Source: Microlunatus endophyticus (GTDB lineage Bacteria > Actinomycetota > Actinomycetes > Propionibacteriales > Propionibacteriaceae). From it: 64,000 nt of DNA. Positions within the stretch are counted from its first letter, which is position 1, and each line of letters begins with the position of its first letter. A program made the translations under genes and the position numbers. A model generated the notes under the pieces. The model was not told the DNA's origin. It was given only the letters and a program-made list of their open reading frames with translations, and made no database searches. Positions 43,078-51,174 of the stretch are shown here, piece after piece. The stretch spans positions 393,976 to 457,975 of the forward strand of contig NZ_BMMZ01000003.1 in the NCBI RefSeq assembly GCF_014646195.1, read 5' to 3'.

Positions 43078-45257
43078 CAGGCAGCTCCGAGGTGCGGTCG
43101 GTGCTCCGCGACGGCGCCGGTGATGGTATCCGCTGCGACCTCGTCGACCCTGGTGTAACTGGCGCCGATCCTGGCGGCCAGTCGGCTGGCCAGCCCCATC
43201 CGGAAGCGGCCCGTCTCACAGTCGATCAGCACGGTCTGGATGCCGGCTGCCCTGACCAGGTCGGCCGCCCGTCCGGCGCGGTCGAGCGGGTCCGGTCCGG
43301 CGGTTGCCCGGCCATCGGTGATCAAGATCATCAGCGGGCGGCGGCGGGGATCCCGGATCCGTTCGATCCGGACGGTCTCGGTCGCACGCAACAGCCCCTC
43401 GGCCAACGGCGTCCGACCGCCGGTCGGCAGGTCGGTCAACCGGCGGGCGGCGACCTCGACCGATGACGTCGGCGGCAGCGCCAGGTCGGCGGCACGCCCG
43501 GCGAAGGTGATCAGACAGACCCGGTCACGACGCTGGTAGGCGTCCAGCAGCAGCGAGAGTGCTGCAGTCTTGACCGCCTCCATCCGCCGTTTGGCGGCCA
43601 TCGAACCGGACGCGTCCACCACTAGCAGGACGAGATTGGATTCCCGGCCCTCGGTGATCGCGCTGCGAAGATCATCTCCGCGGACCGCGAGCCTGCCGGC
43701 GTCGAGCCCGCGGCGCGCCGCCGCGCGGACCGTTCCCGGCAGGTGGACGCGATCACCGCGCTGGAACCGGTCCGCGGCCCGGACCACGCGGCCGGAACTG
43801 GTCAGCGCCCGGGATCGACGGCCGGCGGCTCCGGTGCCGAGTCCCGTGGCGGTAAACAGCCGGGTGCGGTACGGCTTCTCCGCGGCCGCGACCCGTCCGA
43901 CAACAGCCGGGCTTTCGTCGGACGGGTCCCCATCCTCGCGGTCATCGCCCTGTTGATCTTCCGAAAGCCGATCCTCAGGCTGTTGATCACCGCGGTGATC
44001 TTGGCGACCTTGATCGTCGGAGCTGCGATCGGCCGGCTGCTGATCCATGCCGGACCGGTCACCGTCCGGCCGCTGCGGTGCGTCATCGCCGTCGCTCGCC
44101 GTCTGACCGCCGTCCGGACCCTGATCGTTTCCGTCCGGACCTTGATCGTTTCCGTCCGGATCATCGGGCTCCGGCGGCTCCGGCTCTGGATCCGTGTCGG
44201 GCTCGTCGTCGCCGAGCAGCTCGTCCAGCAGGTCCTCGTCGAGACCGGGAGCGTCGAACGGATTCCGCCGGCGGCGGTGCGGGAGTGCGAGCCGGGCGGC
44301 GGCGCGGATATCGTCCCGGGTGACCCGATCGCGGCCCTGCCAGGCGGCATGGGCGACAGCGGCCCGGGCGGTGACGATGTCGGCGCGCATACCGTCGACG
44401 TCGAACCCTGCACAGACGGCCGCGATCTTGGTCAGCGCCTGCGGCCCCAGGACGACGGCGGGCAACGCCCGGCGCGCCCGGACGATCTGCTCCCTGAGTT
44501 GCTGCTCGCTGGCGGCGTACTGCTGGGCGAACGCGACCGGATCGGCGTCGAACCTGAGACGCCGGCTGATCACTTCCGCGCGCAGATCGGGCTCACGCGG
44601 AGCGGCAACCTCGACGGTCAGACCGAAGCGGTCCAGCAACTGCGGACGGAGTTCGCCCTCCTCCGGGTTCATGGTGCCGACCAGCATGATCTGCGCGGCG
44701 TGGGTGACCGAGATGCCGTCGCGTTCCACGGTGGACCGGCCCATGGCGGCGGCGTCCAGCAGCAGGTCGACCAGATGATCATGGAGCAGATTGACCTCGT
44801 CCACGTAGAGGATTCCGCGGTTGGCCGCCGCCAACAGGCCCGGTTCGAAGATCGTGCGGCCCTCGCCGAGCACCCGCTGCAGGTCCAGCGACCCGATGAC
44901 GCGATCCTCGGTGGCGCCGACCGGCAGCTCGACCAGGCGGGCCGGCCGTTCGACCCCAGGAGTGACGTGGTGCGGACCATCCGGGCAGCCCGGATCCGGG
45001 TCGGCAGGGTCACAGCCGAAGCGGCATCCGTCGACCACCTGTTGGGCGGGCATGATGGCCGCCAGCGCCCGGACCATGGTCGACTTGGCGGTTCCCTTCT
45101 CGCCGCGGACCAGCACGCCGCCGATGGCCGGAGAGACCGTGCACAGGACGAGCGCCAGAGCCATGTCATCGGAGCCGACAACGGCGGTGAAGGGGAACCC
45201 TGCCCTGGTGCCGGACTGCGGCCTGGCGACCGGGTCGGTCTGCTGGAACGTCGACAA
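43077..45257 (-). CDS. Magnesium-chelatase-like ChlI/ChlD fusion, putative cobaltochelatase subunit
   Basis: 726 residues from a TTG at 45257, preceded by GGGAGG and the cobalamin riboswitch. The N-terminal AAA+ domain begins FPFTAVVGSDDMALALVL with Walker A GEKGTAKSTMVRAL, Walker B GILYVDEVNLLHDHLVD and sensor GTMNPEEGELRPQLLDRFG. An acidic low-complexity linker (tandem NDQGPDG units, 44100-44200) leads to a von Willebrand A domain with the MIDAS LVVDASGSMAAKRR. It should act as the ATPase module for CobN, replacing the CobS/CobT pair of Gram-negative bacteria. CobN is encoded at 51175. Confidence 0.9.
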   Translation of the reverse strand: MSTFQQTDPVARPQSGTRAGFPFTAVVGSDDMALALVLCTVSPAIGGVLVRGEKGTAKSTMVRALAAIMPAQQVVDGCRFGCDPADPDPGCPDGPHHVTPGVERPARLVELPVGATEDRVIGSLDLQRVLGEGRTIFEPGLLAAANRGILYVDEVNLLHDHLVDLLLDAAAMGRSTVERDGISVTHAAQIMLVGTMNPEEGELRPQLLDRFGLTVEVAAPREPDLRAEVISRRLRFDADPVAFAQQYAASEQQLREQIVRARRALPAVVLGPQALTKIAAVCAGFDVDGMRADIVTARAAVAHAAWQGRDRVTRDDIRAAARLALPHRRRRNPFDAPGLDEDLLDELLGDDEPDTDPEPEPPEPDDPDGNDQGPDGNDQGPDGGQTASDGDDAPQRPDGDRSGMDQQPADRSSDDQGRQDHRGDQQPEDRLSEDQQGDDREDGDPSDESPAVVGRVAAAEKPYRTRLFTATGLGTGAAGRRSRALTSSGRVVRAADRFQRGDRVHLPGTVRAAARRGLDAGRLAVRGDDLRSAITEGRESNLVLLVVDASGSMAAKRRMEAVKTAALSLLLDAYQRRDRVCLITFAGRAADLALPPTSSVEVAARRLTDLPTGGRTPLAEGLLRATETVRIERIRDPRRRPLMILITDGRATAGPDPLDRAGRAADLVRAAGIQTVLIDCETGRFRMGLASRLAARIGASYTRVDEVAADTITGAVAEHRPHLGAA

Positions 45258-45261
45258 GAGA

Positions 45262-45472
45262 TCGTGTCCTCCCGCAGGTGTCCTCGCCTGCGTCGATGGG
45301 CCGGCACGGCAGCCGGAGACTGCCGTGGGCGCCGGTCGATGGCCTGACTTTCCCGCGGTCGCGGGATCACAGTGGCGGGACCGTTCCGGACTTGCACCGG
45401 ATTCCTCTCCCGACGCCGAGGCCGATCCTACGGCGTTCGGGCCGCCGATCTCCAAGCCCGGGTGTCACCTTC
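45262..45472 (-). ncRNA. Cobalamin riboswitch of the chelatase-cobO-cobB/cobC-cobA-cobD-cobK operon
   Basis: The minus strand reads AAUCCGGUGCAAGUCCGGAA and then CGGUCCCGCCACUGU (about 45381-45406), the conserved core of the cobalamin element, followed by GGGAAAGUCAGG (about 45341-45352). A GCAGG/CCUGC hairpin directly precedes the GGGAGG ribosome binding site of the TTG start, so control is probably by blocking translation. The 5' end is approximate. Confidence 0.88.
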
Positions 45473-45486
45473 TATGCTCGGCTTCC

Positions 45487-46728
45487 GTGACGGACGGGTC
45501 GGCGGACGACAGGATCGACGTGGTGGGCGTACCGGCTCGCGGGCTCTCCACGCTGGACCCCGCGAGCCGCAGCATCGTGGCCCGGGCGCGGGTGATCGTT
45601 GCTGGGTCGCGACTGCTGGCCGAGGTCACGCGATCGGCCATCGCGATACCCGATGCGGAGCTCGTCGCTTTGCCATCGCCCTTGCGAGCGGGCCTGGTCG
45701 AGTTGGTCGAGGGTCGTAGCGGGCAGCAGATGGTGCTGCTGGCCAGCGGTGATCCGCTGGTCGCGGGCATCGGCCGGACGGCGATCGAACTGTTCGGGAC
45801 CGACCGGGTCCGCATCCACCCTGCAGTGTCCTCGGTCGCGCTGGCCCGAGCACGGCTGGGCTGGCCGGCGGAGACCTGCGAGTCGGTCAGGGTGAGCCGC
45901 GGCGCGTACGAAGTGGTCGCGCAATGCCGACCGGACGCCCGACTGGTGGTGCTCAGCTGGGACCGCGACAGTCCTGCCGAGATCGCGGCCCGGTTGACCG
46001 AGGCCGGCTTCGGCTCCAGCCGGATGATCATGCTCTCCGATCTCGGCACGGACCAGGAGACGCGGCTCGACGGTCGTGCCGGGACCTGGGACTGTGCTGA
46101 CGTGCCGGCGCTTGAACTGGTGTGCGTCGAGTGCCTGCCGGATCGAGACGGCGACCCGGCGCTGTGGTCGACAGCCCCCGGGCTGCCGGACGACGCTTTC
46201 GATCATGACGGCCAGCTGACCAAGCGCTACCTGCGGGCCGCCGCGCTGACCCGGTTGCGCCCGGTCCCGGGAGAGCTGTTGTGGGATCTCGGTGCCGGGG
46301 CCGGCTCGGTCGGAATCGAATGGTGCCGTCAGGATCCGCGGAACCGGGCCGTCGCGGTTGAGCGCGACCCGGAACGGGCCGCGAGGATCACCAACAATGC
46401 CCGACGACTCGGCGCGATCGGCATCCAGGTGGTGACGGACTCGATCGATGCGGCACTGGACACGCTGACGAGACCGGATGCGGTTTTCGTCGGCGGCGGA
46501 GTGACGGCCGGAATCATCGACCGGGCCATGGCGGCACTCCCCCACAACGGTCGGTTGGTGGCCCATGCGGTGACGGTCGAATCCGAGTCACTGCTGCTCG
46601 CCGCCTCCCGCCGTTACGGTGGCGATCTGAGCCGGATCGGGATCGAGGCGCTCGAACCACTGGGCAGCTACCTCGGCTGGAAACCGGCCCGCTCGGTGAC
46701 CCAATGGGCCGTGACGAAGCGCGCCTGA
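45487..46728 (+). CDS. cobL: Precorrin-6Y C5,15-methyltransferase (decarboxylating), CbiE-CbiT
   Basis: 413 residues from a GTG at 45487; earlier in-frame starts would run into the divergent riboswitch. Residues 5-205 are the CbiE methylase (VVGVPARGLSTLDPASRSIV, VLLASGDPLVAGIGRTAI, VSSVALARARLGWPAE). Residues 215-410 are the CbiT Rossmann methyltransferase (DDAFDHDGQLTKRYLRAAAL, LLWDLGAGAGSVGIEWCR, FVGGGVTAGIIDRAM). It methylates precorrin-6B at C5 and C15 and decarboxylates the C12 acetate. It is followed by cobM. Confidence 0.94.
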   Translation: MTDGSADDRIDVVGVPARGLSTLDPASRSIVARARVIVAGSRLLAEVTRSAIAIPDAELVALPSPLRAGLVELVEGRSGQQMVLLASGDPLVAGIGRTAIELFGTDRVRIHPAVSSVALARARLGWPAETCESVRVSRGAYEVVAQCRPDARLVVLSWDRDSPAEIAARLTEAGFGSSRMIMLSDLGTDQETRLDGRAGTWDCADVPALELVCVECLPDRDGDPALWSTAPGLPDDAFDHDGQLTKRYLRAAALTRLRPVPGELLWDLGAGAGSVGIEWCRQDPRNRAVAVERDPERAARITNNARRLGAIGIQVVTDSIDAALDTLTRPDAVFVGGGVTAGIIDRAMAALPHNGRLVAHAVTVESESLLLAASRRYGGDLSRIGIEALEPLGSYLGWKPARSVTQWAVTKRA

Positions 46729-46772
46729 CCATGAACCCCGCAGCCGCCGGAACGACGACGAAGGATCACATC

Positions 46773-47555
46773 ATGGAGCAACCCACCCCGGACGTGAGTC
46801 CGGGATCGGCGACCGGCAGGGTGCACTTCATCGGGGCCGGGCCGGGAGCGGCTGATCTGCTGACGCTGCGGGCCGTACGGCTGTTGCAGGCCTCGCCGGT
46901 CTGCGTCTACGCAGGCACCTATGTCGATCCGGAGATCCTGTCCCACTGCCCTGCCGATGGGGAGTTGATCGACAGTTCGGGTCTTGATCTTGACCAGATC
47001 ACCGAGCGGCTGGTCTCCGCCCATCGCGCCGGACGGGATGTGGCGCGATTGTGCTCCGGTGACCCGTCGATCTACTCCGCGGTCGCCGAGCAGGCCCGGC
47101 GGCTCGACCGGGCGGGTGTGCCGTGGGATGTCACCCCCGGCGTGCCTGCCTACGCGGCCGCGGCAGCCCGCATCGGTCGTGAGCTGACCGTTCCCGAGGT
47201 TGCCCAGACGGTGATCCTGACCCGCGCGCAGGCCGCCTCGACCGCGCTGCCGGACAGTGAGTCCCTGTCCGGGCTGGCCGCGCATCGGGCGACGCTGGTG
47301 CTGCATCTCGCGATCCGCCGGACCCGGCAGCTGGCGACCGAACTGATCCCGGCCTACGGCACCGACTGTCCCGTCGTCGTGGTGGCCGATGCGAGCAAGC
47401 CGACCGAGGTCGTGCTGCGCGGAACGCTCGCTGACATCGCCGACCAGGTCGAGGCCGCCGGGCTGCGCCAGGCCGCGGTGATCATGGTCGGCCGGGCCTT
47501 GCAGGCAACGGAATTCGTCGAATCGCATCTCTACGGCAAACGCGACCGCCCGTGA
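46773..47555 (+). CDS. cobM: Precorrin-4 C11-methyltransferase
   Basis: 260 residues from the ATG at 46773, chosen for GAAGGA seven bases before it; an ATG at 46731 would add 14 residues. Family blocks: VHFIGAGPGAADLLTLRAVRLL, CVYAGTYVDPEIL, RLCSGDPSIYSAVAEQ and VTPGVPAYAAAAARIGRELT. It methylates precorrin-4 at C11. Its stop overlaps a 14-base tandem repeat that fills the gap to the convergent cobIJ gene. Confidence 0.94.
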   Translation: MEQPTPDVSPGSATGRVHFIGAGPGAADLLTLRAVRLLQASPVCVYAGTYVDPEILSHCPADGELIDSSGLDLDQITERLVSAHRAGRDVARLCSGDPSIYSAVAEQARRLDRAGVPWDVTPGVPAYAAAAARIGRELTVPEVAQTVILTRAQAASTALPDSESLSGLAAHRATLVLHLAIRRTRQLATELIPAYGTDCPVVVVADASKPTEVVLRGTLADIADQVEAAGLRQAAVIMVGRALQATEFVESHLYGKRDRP

Positions 47556-47589
47556 TGATCAATGGCAGATGATCAATGGCAGATGATCA
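47554..47589. repeat. 14-base tandem repeat filling the cobM/cobIJ gap
   Basis: GATGATCAATGGCA at 47554-47567 and 47568-47581, plus a partial third unit at 47582-47589. The array starts within the cobM stop codon and ends with the cobIJ stop codon, so the whole 31-base spacer is repeat. Each unit holds a TGATCA palindrome. Confidence 0.8.
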
Positions 47590-49134
47590 CGACTCGGCGG
47601 GGACGAAGCGCGGCGTCCAGACGCCATGCGGCCCGAGCCGGGTCCCCGTCGCGCCGATGATCACCAGGCATTTCATGTCGACCGTGGCTGGATCGAGATC
47701 GCCGAGCGTGGTGACCTCGAGCTGTTCGCCATCGCGACCGACATCGCGTCCGATGATCACCGGTGTGTGCGGCGATCGGTGCCGGAGCAGGATCTCCTGT
47801 GCCTGGCCGAGCTGGGTCGTCCGGCTGCGGGAGGCGGGGTTGTAGATCGCCAACACCAGGTCGGCAGCGCCGATCGCATCCAGCCGCTTCTCGATGACCG
47901 ACCACGGCTTGAGCCGGTCCGACAGCGAGACCACCGCATAGTCGGCGCCCAGCGGAGCGCCGGCACGGGCCGCGACGGCCTGGGCCGCCGTGAGCCCCGG
48001 GACAACCGTGATCGGGACAGCCGCGAACCGCGGATCCTCGGCCGCCTCGTAGACGGCCGACGCCATACCGAAGACTCCCGCGTCCCCTCCGGACACGACC
48101 GCGACGCTTTCGCCCTGATTGGCCAGCTGCAAGGCGAATCCGGCACGGTCCACCTCGACGGTGTTGCCCGAGGAGTGACGTTCCAGCCCGGCGCGCTGCG
48201 GCACCCGATCGACATACGGGCCGTAGCCGACGACGTGTCCGACCCGGTCCAGGATCTCGGTGGCCTCGGGAGTCAGCCAGCGATCCGGGCCGGGCCCGAG
48301 GCCGAGCACGAAGACCTCGCCGACCGTCACGCCGGCTGCTCGACCCCGGTAGCCGGGCCGATCCAGGCTGCGGTGCCGGTCGGCGCTGTCGGAGCGCCGG
48401 TCCCGACCGGGAACGATGATCATCGACATGTACGGCACCCGGCCGGGCTCGACCTCGGCAACCCGGCGGCGGTGTTCGTCGCCGGTGCTGGCCCGCTCGA
48501 CATACCAGGCGTCGTCCAACCGACCGGCCTGGCGCAGCGCTTCGCGCACGGTGTCGAAGGTGCGCCCGAGTTTCATGATCGCCGCCGCGTCGGTGTCGGC
48601 GAGGCGGCGGGCCAGTTCGGGCAGCGGCAGCGTTCCGGGCAGCACCGTCAGCACATCCTCGTGCCGGCTGACCGGGGTTGCCAGGGCAGCGGTCGCGGCG
48701 CTGACCGAGGTCACTCCCGGAACGATCTCCGCAGTGAACCGTCCGGAGAGCCGGTCGTGCAGATACATATAAGAGCTGTAGAACAGCGGATCGCCCTCAG
48801 CGAGCACGACCACCGTCCGGCCCGCGGTCAGGTGCTCGGCCAGCCGGTCGGCGGAAGCGTCGTAGAAGTCGCTGATCACGCCGTAGTAGCCGAGCGGGTG
48901 ATCGGTCGAGCCGGTGGTCACCGGATAGGCCAGCAGCTCTTCGATCGCGGTGTCCGGCACCAGGTTGTCGGCGACCGACCGGGCGATCGAGCGGCCGTGC
49001 GTGCCCGAGTGGTAGGCGATCACGTCTGCGGCTGCGATCAGCTTCGCCGCTTTCACGGTGATCAACTCGGGATCACCCGGACCGACACCGACGCCGTACA
49101 AACGCCCTCCACCGGTGGGAGCGACGCTGCTCAC
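47587..49134 (-). CDS. cobIJ: Fused precorrin-2 C20- and precorrin-3B C17-methyltransferase
   Basis: 515 residues. Residues 1-255 are CobI: LYGVGVGPGDPELITVKAAKLI, VVVLAEGDPLFYSSYMYLHDRL, IVPGVTSVSAATAAL. Residues 268-515 are CobJ: VFVLGLGPGPDRWLTPEATEIL, VGYGPYVDRVP, AVVSGGDAGVFGMASAVYE, AIYNPASRSRTTQLGQAQEIL. CobI methylates precorrin-2 at C20; CobJ contracts the ring at C17. The same fusion is known in mycobacteria. It overlaps cobH by four bases. The linker (about 256-267) is short and basic. Confidence 0.95.
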   Translation of the reverse strand: MSSVAPTGGGRLYGVGVGPGDPELITVKAAKLIAAADVIAYHSGTHGRSIARSVADNLVPDTAIEELLAYPVTTGSTDHPLGYYGVISDFYDASADRLAEHLTAGRTVVVLAEGDPLFYSSYMYLHDRLSGRFTAEIVPGVTSVSAATAALATPVSRHEDVLTVLPGTLPLPELARRLADTDAAAIMKLGRTFDTVREALRQAGRLDDAWYVERASTGDEHRRRVAEVEPGRVPYMSMIIVPGRDRRSDSADRHRSLDRPGYRGRAAGVTVGEVFVLGLGPGPDRWLTPEATEILDRVGHVVGYGPYVDRVPQRAGLERHSSGNTVEVDRAGFALQLANQGESVAVVSGGDAGVFGMASAVYEAAEDPRFAAVPITVVPGLTAAQAVAARAGAPLGADYAVVSLSDRLKPWSVIEKRLDAIGAADLVLAIYNPASRSRTTQLGQAQEILLRHRSPHTPVIIGRDVGRDGEQLEVTTLGDLDPATVDMKCLVIIGATGTRLGPHGVWTPRFVPAES

Positions 49135-49778
49135 AGCTCCGCCTCCCGGGCCAGAGCGTTGAGGGCCGAGGCCGCCATCGCGGATCCGCCACGGCGACCA
49201 TGCACCACCAGATAGGGGATGTCGTACGGATTGGCCTCCAACGCCTTCTTGGATTCGGCGGATCCCACGAAGCCGACCGGCACCCCGACGATGGCGGCCG
49301 GCCGCGGCGCGCCGGCGTCGATCAACTCCAGCAACTGGAACAGCGCCGTCGGCGCGTTGCCGATCGCGACCACTGCACCATCAAGATCATCCAGCCAGAG
49401 CGAGACCGCTGCCGCCGAACGGGTGGTGCGCCAGTCACGAGCGATCGTCGGCACGGCCTGGTCATGAAGCCGGCAGATCACCTGATTGTCGGCGGGCAGC
49501 CGGGAACGGGTGACGCCGGAGGCGATCATGGTCGCGTCGACCAGGATCGGCGCGCCCGAACGGAGCGCTCCCCGCGCAGCCGCCACCAGATCAGGGTGGA
49601 TCCGCAGATCGTCGGTGATCCGGACGTCGCCCGCTGCGTGGATCATCCGAACCGCGATCGTCGCCGCATCCGGCCCGAAGCCGGACAGGTCGGCTTCCTC
49701 GCGGATCGTGCCGAAGGATCGGCGGTAGATCTCCGCACCGTCGTCGACATAGTCGTACAACTTCGGTGGCCGGTTCAC
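49131..49778 (-). CDS. cobH: Precorrin-8X methylmutase
   Basis: 215 residues. Family blocks: YDYVDDGAEIYRRSFGTIREEADL, VRMIHAAGDVRI (catalytic His in RMIHA), LVDATMIASGVTRSRLP, AIGNAPTALFQLLEL and VGVPVGFVGSAESKKAL. It moves the methyl group from C11 to C12, giving hydrogenobyrinic acid. It overlaps cobG upstream and cobIJ downstream by four bases each. Confidence 0.96.
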   Translation of the reverse strand: MNRPPKLYDYVDDGAEIYRRSFGTIREEADLSGFGPDAATIAVRMIHAAGDVRITDDLRIHPDLVAAARGALRSGAPILVDATMIASGVTRSRLPADNQVICRLHDQAVPTIARDWRTTRSAAAVSLWLDDLDGAVVAIGNAPTALFQLLELIDAGAPRPAAIVGVPVGFVGSAESKKALEANPYDIPYLVVHGRRGGSAMAASALNALAREAEL

Positions 49779-50962
49779 GATGCCACTCCTCCCAGGCTTG
49801 CGATCGCCCGATCAAGATCATCGGGAGCGACCAGGTCGTGGTGCGGGCCGGAGGGCGTCCCACAGCGGCGGCCGCAGCCGCTGATGTGGATCGGCAGCCC
49901 GGGTTGATCGTCCAGCACTGCCGCCAGCCCAGCAGCGAACTCCCGGGTGTTGATCATGGACTTCCCGCAGCCCGGAGCCCCGACGCAGGCGGTCAACCCG
50001 TTCCAGGCCGAGTGATCATCAACGATCAGGCCGACCGCTGCAAGCTCATCCAACCGATCAGCCGCGCCGGGCACCACCACACCACGCCAGGGAGTCAGGA
50101 CAACCTCGCCCGCACCAGCCGCAGTGGCCAGTACATCGATCTGTCGGGAGGTCAACCGTGCCAGCGGCACCGACACCGAGGCCGCACCGTCGATCGCACC
50201 CAGCGGGGTCGGACCGGATCGGACCAGCGGGCCTGCAGTCGCGATGAGCTCCTCCAGCGCCGACCAACCGTCCAGGAGACCTGTCGGATCCAACTCGTCC
50301 GGATTGGTCTCGTGGAGATGCCAGGGTGGTGTCGCGGATCGCTTCCGCAGTGCCAGGAACCGTCGGGCGACCATGATCATCTCCGGTACCACGCCGGCTC
50401 GGTCGGTGATCTTCGCCCGGGGCACGGCGGTGCCCGCGACGATCAACCAGCGATCCTCCGACAGCCATCGGGCAGCGAGATCGAACCGGAGGCCGGCAAC
50501 ATCGCCACTGCCGTCGTCGACCGCGAACAGGAAGCGGCTGGGCAGACCGACAAGTTCCGGATCGGCGCAGATCGCCTGATCGAGCTCGGTGATCACCGAT
50601 GACACGGCCGGCCGGCCGCCCAGGCCTGCGAGGGCCGATCCGACGATGTTGCGGACCCGCTCGTGGTCGGGCGACGGCAACAGGCCGAGATCGGTGACGG
50701 CGTCGCTGAGGTCTGCCAGCCGGTCGGCGTCGATGCCGCGCAGCTGCACATTGCCGCGCGAGGTGATCTGGAGTTCGGGCTGGCCGTATTCGGCAGCCAG
50801 CATCGCCAGCCGTTGCAGCCGGCCGGCACTGATCCGGCCACCGGGGATCCGGATTCGGACGAGCATCCCGTCCTCGGCCTTGTGCGGGGTGAGCAGGCCC
50901 GGGCAGCGATCAGCGCGCTGGTGTTCCGGTTCGATCACCGGGCCATCATAGGGACCCGTCAC
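49775..50962 (-). CDS. cobG: Precorrin-3B synthase
   Basis: 395 residues. Nitrite/sulphite reductase-like fold: two ferredoxin-like half-repeats (DGMLVRIRIPGGRISAGRLQRL, QITSRGNVQLRGID) and four cysteines for the Fe4S4 cluster, CVGAPGCGKS and HISGCGRRCG. CobG is the oxygen-dependent hydroxylase that makes precorrin-3B, marking this as the aerobic pathway. It heads the cobG-cobH-cobIJ operon and is divergent from the cobN riboswitch; about 46 bases separate the start from the riboswitch. Confidence 0.93.
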   Translation of the reverse strand: MTGPYDGPVIEPEHQRADRCPGLLTPHKAEDGMLVRIRIPGGRISAGRLQRLAMLAAEYGQPELQITSRGNVQLRGIDADRLADLSDAVTDLGLLPSPDHERVRNIVGSALAGLGGRPAVSSVITELDQAICADPELVGLPSRFLFAVDDGSGDVAGLRFDLAARWLSEDRWLIVAGTAVPRAKITDRAGVVPEMIMVARRFLALRKRSATPPWHLHETNPDELDPTGLLDGWSALEELIATAGPLVRSGPTPLGAIDGAASVSVPLARLTSRQIDVLATAAGAGEVVLTPWRGVVVPGAADRLDELAAVGLIVDDHSAWNGLTACVGAPGCGKSMINTREFAAGLAAVLDDQPGLPIHISGCGRRCGTPSGPHHDLVAPDDLDRAIASLGGVAS

Positions 50963-51005
50963 CCGGAGCCGGCCATCGCGAGAGGACGGAGCGGCGACGG
51001 GGAGA

Positions 51006-51170
51006 TAGGGTGACGGTGACCTCGGAATCGCAGGAACCCGGTGAGAGTCCGGGACGGTCCCGCCACTGTCATCACTCGTCCGGCGCCAAGGCGCTCGACG
51101 GGTGGGAGTCAGGAACTGCCTCCGAGGGAACTGTCACCCATCCCGGGCGAGGACCCGGAGAAGGATGCTT
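51006..51170 (+). ncRNA. Cobalamin riboswitch of cobN
   Basis: GGGTGAC (51008-51014) pairs with GTCACCC (51133-51139) as the closing stem. The core AACCCGGUGAGAGUCCGGGA and then CGGUCCCGCCACUGU is at about 51035-51069, followed by GGGAGUCAGGAACUGCC. Immediately downstream a CCGGG/CCCGG hairpin (51143-51158) abuts the AAGGA ribosome binding site (51161-51165), suggesting translational control of cobN. Confidence 0.92.
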
Positions 51171-51174
51171 TCGC

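Noticed and set aside
43743..45347. 534-codon plus-strand frame opposite the chelatase gene
   Set aside because: The minus strand has AAA+ and VWA motifs and a riboswitch; the plus frame has none.
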